Shown: positions 37,271 to 46,297, numbered from the stretch's first letter. The stretch is 64,000 bases of DNA from Azotosporobacter soli (GCF_030542965.1 NZ_JAUAOA010000005.1:1-64000), one strand, 5' to 3'. Program-made: numbers and translations. The notes: generated by a model from the letters alone, not told the origin.

Positions 37271-37735
37271 ATGCTGAGTGAGAATATTCGTCTCCTCGTG
37301 ATTCATGGACCCAATCTGAATATGCTGGGGCGACGCGAACCGGCAATTTATGGCTCGGCTACGCTTGATGACATTAATCAGCGGATTAAAGAAGCAGCAG
37401 CGCAACGAGGTCTTCAGGTGGATTGTTTGCAATCCAATTTGGAAGGCGAGATTGTCAGTGCTATTCAGCAAGCACATCCGAGTTATCATGGGATCATCAT
37501 TAACGCGGCGGCTTACACGCATTATAGTATCGCAATCCGCGATGCACTCGCTTCTGTGCCGCTGCCGGCAATTGAGATTCACTTATCTAATATCTATAAA
37601 CGCGAAGAATTCCGTCATCATTCCGTGATTTCCTCGGTTGTGGCCGGACAGATTTGCGGTTTTGGGGGCGACGGTTATTTGTTAGCCTTAGAGGCTATGG
37701 TTCGCCTACTGGAGCAGGAAAAACCGAAACCATAG
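37271..37735 (+). CDS. aroQ: 3-dehydroquinate dehydratase, type II
   Basis: The 154-residue enzyme catalyses the third shikimate-pathway step. It shows GPNLNMLGRREPAIYG, the active-site INAAAYTHYSIAIRDAL and EIHLSNIYKREEFRHHSVIS (catalytic His/Arg region). ATG 37271 is the start; the preceding TTG at 37268 is in frame. It lies far from aroF and aroA (59646 and 60685). A hairpin without a T-tract (37738-37759) follows. Confidence 0.94.
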   Translation: MLSENIRLLVIHGPNLNMLGRREPAIYGSATLDDINQRIKEAAAQRGLQVDCLQSNLEGEIVSAIQQAHPSYHGIIINAAAYTHYSIAIRDALASVPLPAIEIHLSNIYKREEFRHHSVISSVVAGQICGFGGDGYLLALEAMVRLLEQEKPKP

Positions 37736-37737
37736 GC

Positions 37738-37759
37738 TGGAATGCTAAAAATCATTCCA
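37738..37759 (+). other. Hairpin after aroQ, possible weak terminator
   Basis: TGGAATG pairs with CATTCCA around an 8-base A-rich loop (CTAAAAAT). No T-tract follows, so it may stabilise the 3' end of the aroQ message rather than terminate transcription. Confidence 0.35.
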
Positions 37760-37849
37760 GACGCTATAAATGGTAATGCCGATCTCAACTAATTTGATCC
37801 GGCAGTATTTGATTGAATTATGATTACAAAAATATTTGGAGGGTATAGT

Positions 37850-38407
37850 ATGATTTCAACTAGTGATTTTCGGACCGGCATTACGATTGAAATTGATGGG
37901 AACGTTTGGCAAGTTGTTGACTTTCAACATGTTAAGCCGGGTAAAGGTGCTGCCTTCGTCCGCACTAAAATGAAAAACGTTCGTTCAGGCGCTGTTGTCG
38001 AAAGAACGTTCAATCCAGGAGAAAAGTTGGCTCGTGCTCATATTGAACGACGTGAAATGCAGTTCCTGTATGAAAGCGATGGCGAATTTAACTTCATGGA
38101 TAATGAAAATTTCGAACAAATCGCAGTTGCAGCAGATCAATTAGGCGATGCGCCTAAATACCTTAAAGAGAACATGGATATCGGCATTATGTTTTTTCAA
38201 GGCACGATCATCGGCGTCGATCTGCCCTTCGCGGTAGAGCTGGCTGTAGTTGAAACGGATCCCGGCATCCGCGGTGATACCGCAACGGGCGGTACAAAAC
38301 CGGCCAAGATGGAAACAGGTTGCGTTGTTCGTGTCCCGTTGTTCATTAACGTTGGCGATGTGCTGCGCATCGATACCCGTAGCGGCGATTATCTCGAACG
38401 CGCTTAA
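37850..38407 (+). CDS. efp: Elongation factor P
   Basis: The 185-residue protein relieves ribosome stalling at proline runs. The conserved start [17 protein letters not shown] and the modifiable lysine Lys32 in the KPGKG loop are visible. The PGKG type matches Firmicutes EF-P, modified differently from the beta-lysyl form of E. coli. ATG 37850 follows GGAGGG; a longer upstream in-frame ATG lacks support. A terminator follows. Confidence 0.95.
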   Translation: MISTSDFRTGITIEIDGNVWQVVDFQHVKPGKGAAFVRTKMKNVRSGAVVERTFNPGEKLARAHIERREMQFLYESDGEFNFMDNENFEQIAVAADQLGDAPKYLKENMDIGIMFFQGTIIGVDLPFAVELAVVETDPGIRGDTATGGTKPAKMETGCVVRVPLFINVGDVLRIDTRSGDYLERA

Positions 38408-38416
38408 CAAATACTG

Positions 38417-38456
38417 GACTCCCTGTCACCTTGTACCGACAGGGAGTCTTTTGTTT
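38417..38456 (+). terminator. Terminator after efp
   Basis: An 11-bp stem GACTCCCTGTC/GACAGGGAGTC with loop ACCTTGTACC is followed by TTTTGTTT. The next promoter starts at the end of this element. Confidence 0.9.
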
Positions 38457-38483
38457 GTGAAAATAAGCAAACTTTGCTATAAT
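38455..38483 (+). promoter_or_regulatory. Promoter of the asp23-amaP-nusB group
   Basis: TTGTGA (38455-38460), 17 bases, then TATAAT (38478-38483). The -35 overlaps the T-tail of the efp terminator. Confidence 0.65.
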
Positions 38484-38524
38484 AATATAGTTAGCATTAG
38501 AGCACCGGAGGAGGGATCTTTCCC

Positions 38525-38926
38525 TTGGAAAAACGAGAACGTTTTGAACGAACCGAACAAAACGATACCGGCACGATACGGATCGCTGATGAAGTGGTTG
38601 CAATTGTCGCGGGAATGGCAGCAACGGAAATTACCGGCGTAGCGGGCATGAGTGCAGGTTTAGTCGGTGGCATTGCCGAAATGCTGGGAAAAAAGAACTT
38701 GGCAAAAGGCGTTAAAGTTGAGGTCGGCGAACGTGAAGCGGCCGTTGACTTGTATATCATTGTGGAATATGGCGTGAAAATCCCGGATATTGCTTTGCAC
38801 GTTCAGGAAAATGTCAAACGGGCCGTCGAATCGATGACGGGGCTCGACGTAATAGAAATTAACGTCCACGTCCAGGGTGTCGGGTTCAGTCCGGAGAATA
38901 AAGAAGAAGACATTCGCGTACGTTAG
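38525..38926 (+). CDS. Asp23/Gls24 family protein
   Basis: The 133-residue protein has the family core TGTIRIADEVVAIVAG, EITGVAGMS and LYIIVEYG. Asp23-family proteins associate with the membrane through AmaP and respond to cell-envelope stress in staphylococci. The start is TTG 38525, about 10 bases after GGAGGAGGGA. amaP, DUF2273 and nusB follow in order, as is normal in Firmicutes. YqhY of Bacillus is the nearest functional comparison. Confidence 0.85.
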   Translation: MEKRERFERTEQNDTGTIRIADEVVAIVAGMAATEITGVAGMSAGLVGGIAEMLGKKNLAKGVKVEVGEREAAVDLYIIVEYGVKIPDIALHVQENVKRAVESMTGLDVIEINVHVQGVGFSPENKEEDIRVR

Positions 38927-38943
38927 TGCGGAAGGGAGCGCAA

Positions 38944-39483
38944 ATGAGACTATTAGACCGTGTAATATTGACGATTTATACGTTATTGTTGTCAGTTGCT
39001 TCGTTGGGGATCATCCTGCTCTCGTTCCAATTGTTATCGACGGAGTTGGTTGCTGGGTGGGTTGTGCAAATTGCCGGGCATTGGCAAGCGGCACTCATTG
39101 CTGCCGTGTTTTTTCTAGTCAGCATTCGCCTCTTGGTCGCAGGCATGCGTTCTACGCAGGATGGCGAAACCATCGTGCATCATCTCGACATGGGGGACGT
39201 TCATATTTCACTGGCTGCCATCAAAAATCTTGTCGAACGAACCGCACGCCATACTCGTGGCGTGCGTGGAGTAAAAGTCTATGTCCAGCATGACGGCCAA
39301 GCACTAAAAGTTCGCTTGAAAGCTGTAGTAAGTCCGGAAAGCAATGTACCAAGCGTTACTGGCGACATGCAAAAACGAATCCACGATTATATCCAAAACA
39401 CTGTCGGAATCGATTTAGCGGACATACAAATTCTCGTCGAAAACATATCGAATGAATTCAAATCAAAACAACGGGTTGAGTAG
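38944..39483 (+). CDS. amaP: Alkaline shock response membrane anchor AmaP
   Basis: The 179-residue protein has two N-terminal membrane helices (about 5-27 and 44-63) and a soluble C-terminal domain (about 80-178) related to the Asp23 fold. It anchors Asp23-type proteins in the membrane. ATG 38944 is favoured by AAGGGAG; GTG 38926 overlaps the upstream stop. Confidence 0.83.
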   Translation: MRLLDRVILTIYTLLLSVASLGIILLSFQLLSTELVAGWVVQIAGHWQAALIAAVFFLVSIRLLVAGMRSTQDGETIVHHLDMGDVHISLAAIKNLVERTARHTRGVRGVKVYVQHDGQALKVRLKAVVSPESNVPSVTGDMQKRIHDYIQNTVGIDLADIQILVENISNEFKSKQRVE

Positions 39484-39502
39484 CTGGAACTGAGGTGAAA
39501 CC

Positions 39503-39727
39503 ATGGAGAAATTTTGGACCGCATTATGGCAACATCACAGCGGAAAACTCTTAGGCGGCGGCCTGGGCTGTCTCATCGGTGTTTTTGTAATTTTGTTTGG
39601 TTTTTTTAACACCCTTTTTGTAATGACTTGTACGATTCTTGGTTATGTAGTCGGCAAACGCATTGATGAACGGGAAACTATTGTGGAAATCATAGAAAAA
39701 CTATTGCCGCCAGGCTATCGCCGGTGA
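39503..39727 (+). CDS. DUF2273 small membrane protein
   Basis: The 74-residue protein has two close membrane helices (about 16-50, GLGCLIGVFVILFGFFNTLFVM) and a charged C-terminus (KRIDERETIVEIIEKLLPPG). It is a standard companion of amaP in these loci. Function is unknown. nusB follows 24 bases later. Confidence 0.82.
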   Translation: MEKFWTALWQHHSGKLLGGGLGCLIGVFVILFGFFNTLFVMTCTILGYVVGKRIDERETIVEIIEKLLPPGYRR

Positions 39728-39751
39728 GCGTAAGAAAGAGGTTTATAATAC

Positions 39752-40174
39752 ATGAGTCGAAGAAGGGCCAGAGAACTTGCGCTACAAGTCTTGTTTCAGT
39801 TAGACTTTCAAAAAATAGATGCTGAAATCGCATTAGAGCTCTTATGCTCTGAAGAAGGCGGACCATCTGACAAGGTGCAGAAGCATGCTCTGCACTTGAT
39901 TCAAGGCGTCTTGGAGCAGCAAGCGTCGGTGGACGGTTTAATTTCAAGTGTGGCAACCGATTGGAAAATCGAGCGTATGCCCGGCGTCGATCGTAATATC
40001 GCTCGAATTGCCGTTTATGAAATGAGGTTCGATGCCGAACATTTGGCGGTCGGCATCATTATCAATGAAGCTGTAGAATTGGCTAAAGCATTTGGTACTG
40101 ACGAATCAAGTCGTTTTATCAACGGCATTCTGGGCGCGTTGCTCAAAGCAAACACGCCTGCCAATCCCATATAA
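39752..40174 (+). CDS. nusB: Transcription antitermination factor NusB
   Basis: The 140-residue protein binds boxA RNA with NusE and supports rRNA antitermination. It has the start SRRRARELALQVLFQLDF, RMPGVDRNIARIAVYEM, and the end VGIIINEAVELAKAFGTDESSRFINGILGAL. AAGAGGT lies upstream of ATG 39752. The following region holds competing hairpins before xseA. Confidence 0.95.
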   Translation: MSRRRARELALQVLFQLDFQKIDAEIALELLCSEEGGPSDKVQKHALHLIQGVLEQQASVDGLISSVATDWKIERMPGVDRNIARIAVYEMRFDAEHLAVGIIINEAVELAKAFGTDESSRFINGILGALLKANTPANPI

Positions 40175-40212
40175 AGGACTTGCGATTGGAATGACACTCG
40201 AAGCGTTGCAAG

Positions 40213-40274
40213 AAACCAGACACTCGGCGCTGAGAGGCTGCGTCTCGCCAGCCAGACGTTTGTCTGGTTTTTTT
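40213..40274 (+). terminator. Attenuator-like terminator between nusB and xseA
   Basis: GTCTGG (40262-40267) can pair with the adjacent CCAGAC (40252-40257) to make a terminator stem with loop GTTT and a T-run, or as GTCTGGTTT (40262-40270) with the upstream AAACCAGAC (40213-40221). Smaller stems (GAGA/TCTC and GGCTG/CAGCC) lie between. The mutually exclusive pairing suits transcription attenuation. Confidence 0.7.
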
Positions 40275-40304
40275 GTCTTAAAACCGAACCTATAGGGGGC
40301 TAAG

Positions 40305-41504
40305 ATGCACATTTTAACGATCAGTGAGTTGTCCCGCTATCTTAAGCAAATTATGGACTATGATCCACAGTTGACGCAGATTTGGTTGCGCGGCGAAATA
40401 TCAAACTTTAAACGCCATAGTTCCGGCCACTGCTATTTTACATTAAAAGACAGTGGCGCCGTGCTTCGTTCAGTCATGTTCCGCAGTAGTGCCGCATCGC
40501 TGCGTTTTGCCCCGCGTGATGGGATGAAAGTGTTGGCTAATGGCCGTGTGACAGTATTTGAAAGAGACGGCCAATATCAGCTCTACGTCGACCAGCTTCG
40601 CCCTGAAGGCGTGGGTGAGCTCAGCCTGGCTTATGAACAGCTTAAGGCCAAGCTCCATGCAGAAGGGTTATTTGAGCAGAGGAATAAGAAAGAACTTCCA
40701 TATTATCCTCGCCATGTCGGTATTATCACCTCGCCGACCAGCGCGGCGCTCCAGGATATGTTAAAAGTGGCCCGGCAGCGTAATCCATCGATTCCGATCA
40801 CGATTTTTCCTGCGCAGGTGCAAGGGGAGTCGGCAGTAGCGGATATTATCCGAGGTATTGATTATTTTAATGCACATCCGGCAGTGGATGTTGTTATCAT
40901 CGGGCGCGGCGGAGGCTCACTGGAAGAACTGAACGCCTTTAACAACGAAACACTTGTTCGCCGCATCGCTTCCTGCAATATGGTTACTGTTTCTGCAGTC
41001 GGACACGAGACGGACTATACGATAGCTGACTTTGTTGCCGATGTAAGAGCAGCAACACCATCCCAGGCATGCGAACTCACGTTCCCGGAACTTACGTTCC
41101 TCGTTAAGCATCTAAGCCAACTTCAGCAAGAACTTGCACGCAGCATGAAAAAACAGCTGGCGGGGAAAAGACAGCGCCTTTTACAGCTTTTAGCCGCCAA
41201 AGCATTGCAACGACCGTCGCAGATGCTTCAAGTTCATCAGCAACAGCTTGATTTAATGCAAAACCGATTACATAATGAAATAAAAAGATATCAGCTTCAG
41301 CAATATCATCGCTGGCAGATCAACAGTGAAAAACTGGCTGCGTTGAATCCTCTGCAAGTGCTTTCACGCGGCTATAGCTTATTGGAAACCAGAGAGCGGC
41401 GCATTGTCCGCTCTTGGCGTGACGTTGCGTCGCAGGAAAAGATCCAGGCTCGACTATTTGACGGTCATTTGAATTTGATTGTCGTAAACGGAAGCGAGGA
41501 ATAA
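40305..41504 (+). CDS. xseA: Exodeoxyribonuclease VII large subunit
   Basis: The 399-residue protein has an N-terminal OB-fold (about 1-100, YFTLKDSGAVLRSVMF), the catalytic core with GRGGGSLEELNAFNNE and TVSAVGHETDYTIADFVADVRAATPSQA, and a helical C-terminal domain. It degrades single-stranded DNA with XseB. ATG 40305 is preceded by GGGGG. xseB begins five bases after the stop. Confidence 0.95.
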   Translation: MHILTISELSRYLKQIMDYDPQLTQIWLRGEISNFKRHSSGHCYFTLKDSGAVLRSVMFRSSAASLRFAPRDGMKVLANGRVTVFERDGQYQLYVDQLRPEGVGELSLAYEQLKAKLHAEGLFEQRNKKELPYYPRHVGIITSPTSAALQDMLKVARQRNPSIPITIFPAQVQGESAVADIIRGIDYFNAHPAVDVVIIGRGGGSLEELNAFNNETLVRRIASCNMVTVSAVGHETDYTIADFVADVRAATPSQACELTFPELTFLVKHLSQLQQELARSMKKQLAGKRQRLLQLLAAKALQRPSQMLQVHQQQLDLMQNRLHNEIKRYQLQQYHRWQINSEKLAALNPLQVLSRGYSLLETRERRIVRSWRDVASQEKIQARLFDGHLNLIVVNGSEE

Positions 41505-41508
41505 AGAA

Positions 41509-41754
41509 GTGGCACGAAAGCGCAAAGAAATCGATTTTGAAGCATCAATGGAAGAATTAGAAGCATTAGTAGCCAAAATGGAAGCCGGAGATCTTAAAAT
41601 GGAAGAAGCTTTGTCACTATATGCGCAGGGTATTTCATTGTCGCAAACCTGTTTGGAAAAACTTAACGCAGTGGAAGAACAGATGGTGAAAATCGTTAAA
41701 GAACACGACGGTCTGCTTAAAGAAATTCAACTGCCATTGACGGACAAGGAGTGA
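41509..41754 (+). CDS. xseB: Exodeoxyribonuclease VII small subunit
   Basis: The 81-residue protein has the XseB core DFEASMEELEALVAKMEAGDLKMEEALSLY. The start is GTG 41509, with GAGGAA about 9 bases upstream. It forms the small subunit of exonuclease VII. Its stop overlaps the ribosome site of ispA. Confidence 0.94.
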   Translation: MARKRKEIDFEASMEELEALVAKMEAGDLKMEEALSLYAQGISLSQTCLEKLNAVEEQMVKIVKEHDGLLKEIQLPLTDKE

Positions 41755-41759
41755 AGCGA

Positions 41760-42644
41760 ATGCTTGTAAATTATTGTCAAGGACGCAAGGTACTCATTGA
41801 AAATGCTATGCGAGAATTTTTGGCGCAAATACATGCTCCTTCTTTGGCTGAAATCTTGAACCAATCGATGGATTATAGTCTGTTTGCCGGCGGCAAACGC
41901 CTACGTCCGATTTTATTGATGGCTGCGGCAGAAGCCGTTGGGACGGACGGACGGATTTTTTTGCCGTGCGCCTGTGCGCTTGAAATGATTCATACCTACT
42001 CGTTAATTCATGATGACTTGCCCGCGATGGATAATGATGATTTCCGCCGTGGCAAACCGACAAACCACAAAGTGTATGGCGAATCGATAGCCATACTAGC
42101 CGGTGACGCACTGCTTACCGGCGCATTCGAACTGATTGCAAAACAACCGCAAGTCGCACCTGAAGTTCTTCTGCGCGTCAGCGGTGAAATTGCACAAGCC
42201 GCCGGAAGCAAAGGCATGATCGGTGGACAAGTTATTGATATTCTGTTTGAACAAAAGCAGGCCGATCTCGCCACTTTACAGGAAATGCACCGCGGCAAGA
42301 CCGGTGCATTATTTTGCGCCGCTATCCGAAGCGGTGCACTGTTGGCCGATGCAACCGACTTACAACTTAAAGCTCTGACCGAATACGCCGAAAATCTCGG
42401 ACTCGCGTTTCAGATCACCGACGACATCCTTGACGTGACGGGTACGCAGGAAAACATCGGCAAACCAGTCGGCAGCGATGTGAAAAATATGAAATCGACC
42501 TATGCAACCCTATTTTCCCTGACCGAAGCCAGGCAACATGCTAAAAACGCTATCGACAGTGCTGTTGAAAGCCTTGCTATCTTCGGCGAATCGGCAGATG
42601 TTTTGCGTGAATTGGTTCGTCAGCTTTTGTCGCGTAATCACTAG
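41760..42644 (+). CDS. ispA: Polyprenyl synthetase (farnesyl/geranyl diphosphate synthase)
   Basis: The 294-residue trans-prenyltransferase shows GGKRLRPIL, the first aspartate-rich motif DDLPAMD (with the two-residue insertion of bacterial short-chain enzymes), GKTGALF and the second motif DDILDVTG. It joins IPP and DMAPP units to make farnesyl diphosphate. AAGGAG precedes ATG 41760 by eight bases. dxs comes next, so isoprenoid supply and chain elongation are neighbours. Confidence 0.93.
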   Translation: MLVNYCQGRKVLIENAMREFLAQIHAPSLAEILNQSMDYSLFAGGKRLRPILLMAAAEAVGTDGRIFLPCACALEMIHTYSLIHDDLPAMDNDDFRRGKPTNHKVYGESIAILAGDALLTGAFELIAKQPQVAPEVLLRVSGEIAQAAGSKGMIGGQVIDILFEQKQADLATLQEMHRGKTGALFCAAIRSGALLADATDLQLKALTEYAENLGLAFQITDDILDVTGTQENIGKPVGSDVKNMKSTYATLFSLTEARQHAKNAIDSAVESLAIFGESADVLRELVRQLLSRNH

Positions 42645-42658
42645 GAAAAATTATATGT

Positions 42659-42677
42659 TATAATGATAATTATTATT
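42659..42677 (+). promoter_or_regulatory. Fur-box-like site upstream of dxs
   Basis: TATAATGATAATTATTATT matches the Fur-box consensus GATAATGATAATCATTATC at 16 of 19 positions. The first six bases (TATAAT) could also be a -10 element, so Fur binding would cover the promoter. It ends 25 bases before the dxs start. Compared as a 7-1-7 palindrome it fits Fur slightly better than PerR. A fur-type gene lies in the window at 21426. Confidence 0.55.
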
Positions 42678-42702
42678 GTTTTCTGAAAGAAGGGAAACGG
42701 TT

Positions 42703-44595
42703 TTGAATTTATTAAATCAAATAAACAGACCTCAAGATCTCCTGCGCCTGAGTGAAGCGCAGTTGCCTCTGTTATGCCAGGAAATACGTGACTTTTTAGT
42801 GGAAACCGTATCGCAAACCGGCGGACATCTGGCCCCGAGTCTCGGCGTGGTTGAATTGACAGTCGCGCTGCACCGCGCTTTCAATAGCCCGACCGATAAG
42901 CTGATTTGGGATGTCGGTCACCAGGCTTATGTGCACAAGATTTTGACAGGACGCCGCGAAAAATTCCATACGTTGCGTCAACTTGATGGCATCAGCGGCT
43001 TTCCCAAACCTCAAGAAAGTGAACATGACGCTTTTGCCACCGGTCACTCCAGCACTTCGATTTCTGCGGCGCTGGGCATGGCTTTGGCGCGTGACTTAAA
43101 AAAGGAACAGGGGCATGTCGTTGCTATTATCGGCGACGGCTCTTTGACCGGTGGACAGGCTTATGAAGCGTTAAATCATGCCGGACACACACGTACGCCA
43201 ATGACGGTCATTTTAAATGACAACGAAATGTCCATTGCCAAAAATGTCGGTGCCATTGCTGAATATTTGGCTAAAATGCGCACAGCGCCTTCTTATGCAA
43301 AGGTCAAACGCGATATCGAATTTCTGCTTAAAAGGATTCCCGCTATCGGCGATAGCGTCTTGCGAACAGTGGAGCGATTGAAAGATAGTGTTCGTTATCT
43401 TCTTGTTCCGGGCATGCTTTTTGAAGAATTAGGCTTTACATATCTTGGTCCGATTGACGGACATGATTTGCCCGTATTGGAAGAGGTATTAGAAAAAGCC
43501 AAACGTCTCAATGAACCTGTCTTGGTTCATGTCATCACCTGCAAAGGCAAAGGCTACACGCCGGCAGAATGCAATGCCGACAAATTCCACGGCGTAGGGC
43601 CGTTTTGCGTCGATTCGGGCGAAATCATCAAAAGCAGTGATAAACCAAGTTATACGAAAGTTTTCGGCGAAACAATCGTTGAGCTGGCCGCAAAAGATGA
43701 AAACATCGTCGCCATCACTGCAGCAATGCCGGAAGGAACAGGTCTAAAAGCATTTTCAAAACACTTTCCAGCGCGTTTTTTTGATGTCGGCATTGCCGAG
43801 CAACATGCGGTCACGTTGGCTGCCGGTATGGCCGCAAATGGCTTGCTGCCTGTTGTCGCACTCTATTCAACCTTTGGTCAACGAGCCTATGATCAAATCC
43901 TACATGATGTGTGTTTACAAAACGCACCCGTGATTATTGCTCTCGATCGCGCTGGCATCGTCGGCGATGACGGTCCGACTCATCACGGTGTGTTTGACTA
44001 CAGTTATCTGCGGCATATTCCCAATATGGTCATCATGGCGCCTAAAGATGAAAATGAACTGCGCCATATGTTATTCAGCGCGCTGCAATACCGTTGTCCG
44101 GTTAGCATCCGATATCCTCGTGGCGGTGGACTGGGCGTTGATACGACCGGTGTGCCCGAGCTGCTGCCGTTTGGCAAATGGGAAGAGATCAAGAACGGGG
44201 AAGATGTAACGTTTCTGGCTACTGGAGCAATGGTGGAGCCTGCACGCGCCGCCAGCGAAATACTCTGGTCACACGGTATCCGAGCTGGTGTTGTGAATGC
44301 CCGCTTTATCAAGCCGTTCGACGAAGTGCTATTGATGAAAATCGCCGAGAAGACCAAGCTGATTATTACGGTTGAAGACCAGGTTATCGCCGGCGGATTT
44401 GGCTCCGGCGTATTGGAGTTTTTCTCCAAACAGTCCGGCCCTTCGCCGCATGTCAAACTTCTCGGTTTTCCGGACACGTTTGTTGAACACGGCAAACGCC
44501 CTCAACTAATGGAACGCTATCGTCTCACCGCGAAGGGACTCGCCGAGTCCGCACAATATTTATATGAAAAAAAGAACAGTGAAAATGGTGGATGA
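42703..44595 (+). CDS. dxs: 1-deoxy-D-xylulose-5-phosphate synthase
   Basis: The 630-residue thiamine diphosphate enzyme starts the MEP isoprenoid pathway from pyruvate and glyceraldehyde 3-phosphate. It shows GGHLAPSLGVVELTVALH, VGHQAYVHKILTGR, the ThDP motif IGDGSLTGGQAYEALNHAG...LNDNEMSI, and DRAGIVGDDGPTHHGVFDYSYL. The start is TTG 42703 with AAGGGA upstream; the longer TTG 42676 overlaps the Fur-box-like site. tlyA begins on the next base after its stop. Confidence 0.95.
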   Translation: MNLLNQINRPQDLLRLSEAQLPLLCQEIRDFLVETVSQTGGHLAPSLGVVELTVALHRAFNSPTDKLIWDVGHQAYVHKILTGRREKFHTLRQLDGISGFPKPQESEHDAFATGHSSTSISAALGMALARDLKKEQGHVVAIIGDGSLTGGQAYEALNHAGHTRTPMTVILNDNEMSIAKNVGAIAEYLAKMRTAPSYAKVKRDIEFLLKRIPAIGDSVLRTVERLKDSVRYLLVPGMLFEELGFTYLGPIDGHDLPVLEEVLEKAKRLNEPVLVHVITCKGKGYTPAECNADKFHGVGPFCVDSGEIIKSSDKPSYTKVFGETIVELAAKDENIVAITAAMPEGTGLKAFSKHFPARFFDVGIAEQHAVTLAAGMAANGLLPVVALYSTFGQRAYDQILHDVCLQNAPVIIALDRAGIVGDDGPTHHGVFDYSYLRHIPNMVIMAPKDENELRHMLFSALQYRCPVSIRYPRGGGLGVDTTGVPELLPFGKWEEIKNGEDVTFLATGAMVEPARAASEILWSHGIRAGVVNARFIKPFDEVLLMKIAEKTKLIITVEDQVIAGGFGSGVLEFFSKQSGPSPHVKLLGFPDTFVEHGKRPQLMERYRLTAKGLAESAQYLYEKKNSENGG

Positions 44596-45408
44596 ATGGA
44601 AAAAAAACGCTTAGACGTATTACTGCATGAAAAAAATCTTGTGCCCAGTCGCGAAAAAGCGAAAGCCTATATCATGGCAGGCAAGGTACGCGTCGCCGGA
44701 CGTATGGCCGATAAGGCCGGAATGCTGGTTGACGTTACTGCCGACATACAGGTGTTACGCGATGAGATCAACTATGTAAGCCGCGGTGGACTGAAATTAG
44801 AAAAGGCATTGGACGCTTTTTCCCTCGATTTGACGGACATCGTAATGTTCGACGTCGGCGCTTCGACCGGTGGATTCACCGATTGCGCACTGCAACACAA
44901 CGCAAAGCGTGTTTATGCCATTGATGTCGGTTATGGCCAGTTGGCCTGGTCGCTTAGAACGGATCCTCGCGTCGTATGCATGGAGCGCACCAATATCCGC
45001 CATGTTCAACCGGAAGAAATGCCTGAGTTAGCGGATTTTATTTCGATTGACGTGGCGTTCATTTCATTGAATATTGTCATGCCTGCTGTTTTTCGCCTCA
45101 TGAAACCTTCTGCTGGCTTAGTCGCGCTGATCAAGCCTCAGTTTGAAGCCGGTCGGGAAAAGGTGGGGAAGAAGGGCGTCGTACGTGATCCTGCTGTCCA
45201 TATCGAAGTCATTAGCAATGTTTTGGCCAATGCAAAACTATTGGGCCTGCAATTGATGGGGATTTCATATTCTCCGATTAAAGGACCAGAAGGAAATATC
45301 GAATATTTGGCGTATTGGAAGAAAGAGACTTCTGATCAAGACATTTTACTTGAAGGATCTGAGCAAGAAATAAAGGCGGTAGTGAACGCTGCCCATGGCA
45401 CATTGTAG
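44596..45408 (+). CDS. tlyA: TlyA-family rRNA methyltransferase
   Basis: The 270-residue protein has an N-terminal S4 RNA-binding domain (about 4-62, RLDVLLHEKNLVPSREKAKAYIMAGKV) and an FtsJ-like methyltransferase domain with FDVGASTGGFTDCALQ and ALIKPQFEAGREKVGKKGVV. It probably methylates ribose in rRNA; hemolysin names for the family are historical. It lies between dxs and nadK, the usual order. Confidence 0.93.
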   Translation: MEKKRLDVLLHEKNLVPSREKAKAYIMAGKVRVAGRMADKAGMLVDVTADIQVLRDEINYVSRGGLKLEKALDAFSLDLTDIVMFDVGASTGGFTDCALQHNAKRVYAIDVGYGQLAWSLRTDPRVVCMERTNIRHVQPEEMPELADFISIDVAFISLNIVMPAVFRLMKPSAGLVALIKPQFEAGREKVGKKGVVRDPAVHIEVISNVLANAKLLGLQLMGISYSPIKGPEGNIEYLAYWKKETSDQDILLEGSEQEIKAVVNAAHGTL

Positions 45409-45424
45409 GGGAGAATTATATGCG

Positions 45425-46297
45425 ATGGTTATGATAGGACTTCTGCCAAATCCCAAAAAGAGAAATATAACGGATATTATTGATTGGTTAGCTTCATTTT
45501 TCAGCGAACGTAACCATCGGGTATGCTTGCCGCTCAGTGTAGCGGAAAAAGTAAATCGACCGGAATTAGGTATTCCTGAAGCGGAGTTCTGGCCGGCGAT
45601 TAATTTTGCGATTACTCTTGGAGGCGACGGTACTCTTTTAAGTGCAACGCGTAAGCTTTCTCCTTACGGAGTTCCTGTCTGCGGCGTAAACTTAGGACGC
45701 CTAGGCTTCTTAACGGAAATTGAAACCACTGACCTAACTTGGGCTGCGGAGCGTCTGGCAAACGGAGACTATGAGATCGGGACACGGACGATGCTCGACA
45801 TGTCTGTGTCCGGTATAGGAGACAGTTGTTGTTTTTTATCTAACGCGCTTAATGATATTGTCGTTACCAAAAACGGTGCTGCCCGGATTGCACGCCTCAA
45901 AGTCTTTATCGACGGCGCATTCGCGGCTAATTATGTCGCAGACGGCTTGATTGTCGGAACGGCTACCGGTTCAACCGCTTATGCCTTTTCGGCTGGCGGT
46001 CCAGTTATTCATCCAGCGTTGCCGCTAATTCAGTTGACGCCAATCTGTCCGCACAGCGGCATGGCGCGCTCTTTGATTGTACCAGACAGCGCAGTCATTG
46101 AAGTTCAGTTGGTCTCTGGTCAACAAGATATGGTTGCAACAGTTGATGGCCAGGTCACCATGCCCTTAGCCGATACAGACACCATTTTGATTCGTAAAAG
46201 CGCTCACGTGGCCTCATTTATCCAACTTGGTGAGAAAAGTTATTATCATACGGTAAGAAGCAAACTGTGGTGCGGCGAGCGAGATGCCGATTTTTGA
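45425..46297 (+). CDS. nadK: NAD kinase
   Basis: The 290-residue enzyme phosphorylates NAD to NADP. It has the catalytic GGDGT motif (ITLGGDGTLLSAT), NLGRLGFLTE and GSTAYAFSAGGPVIHP. ATG 45425 is preferred for its spacing from GGGGAGA; ATG 45431 is also possible. argR begins 38 bases after the stop. Confidence 0.95.
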   Translation: MVMIGLLPNPKKRNITDIIDWLASFFSERNHRVCLPLSVAEKVNRPELGIPEAEFWPAINFAITLGGDGTLLSATRKLSPYGVPVCGVNLGRLGFLTEIETTDLTWAAERLANGDYEIGTRTMLDMSVSGIGDSCCFLSNALNDIVVTKNGAARIARLKVFIDGAFAANYVADGLIVGTATGSTAYAFSAGGPVIHPALPLIQLTPICPHSGMARSLIVPDSAVIEVQLVSGQQDMVATVDGQVTMPLADTDTILIRKSAHVASFIQLGEKSYYHTVRSKLWCGERDADF

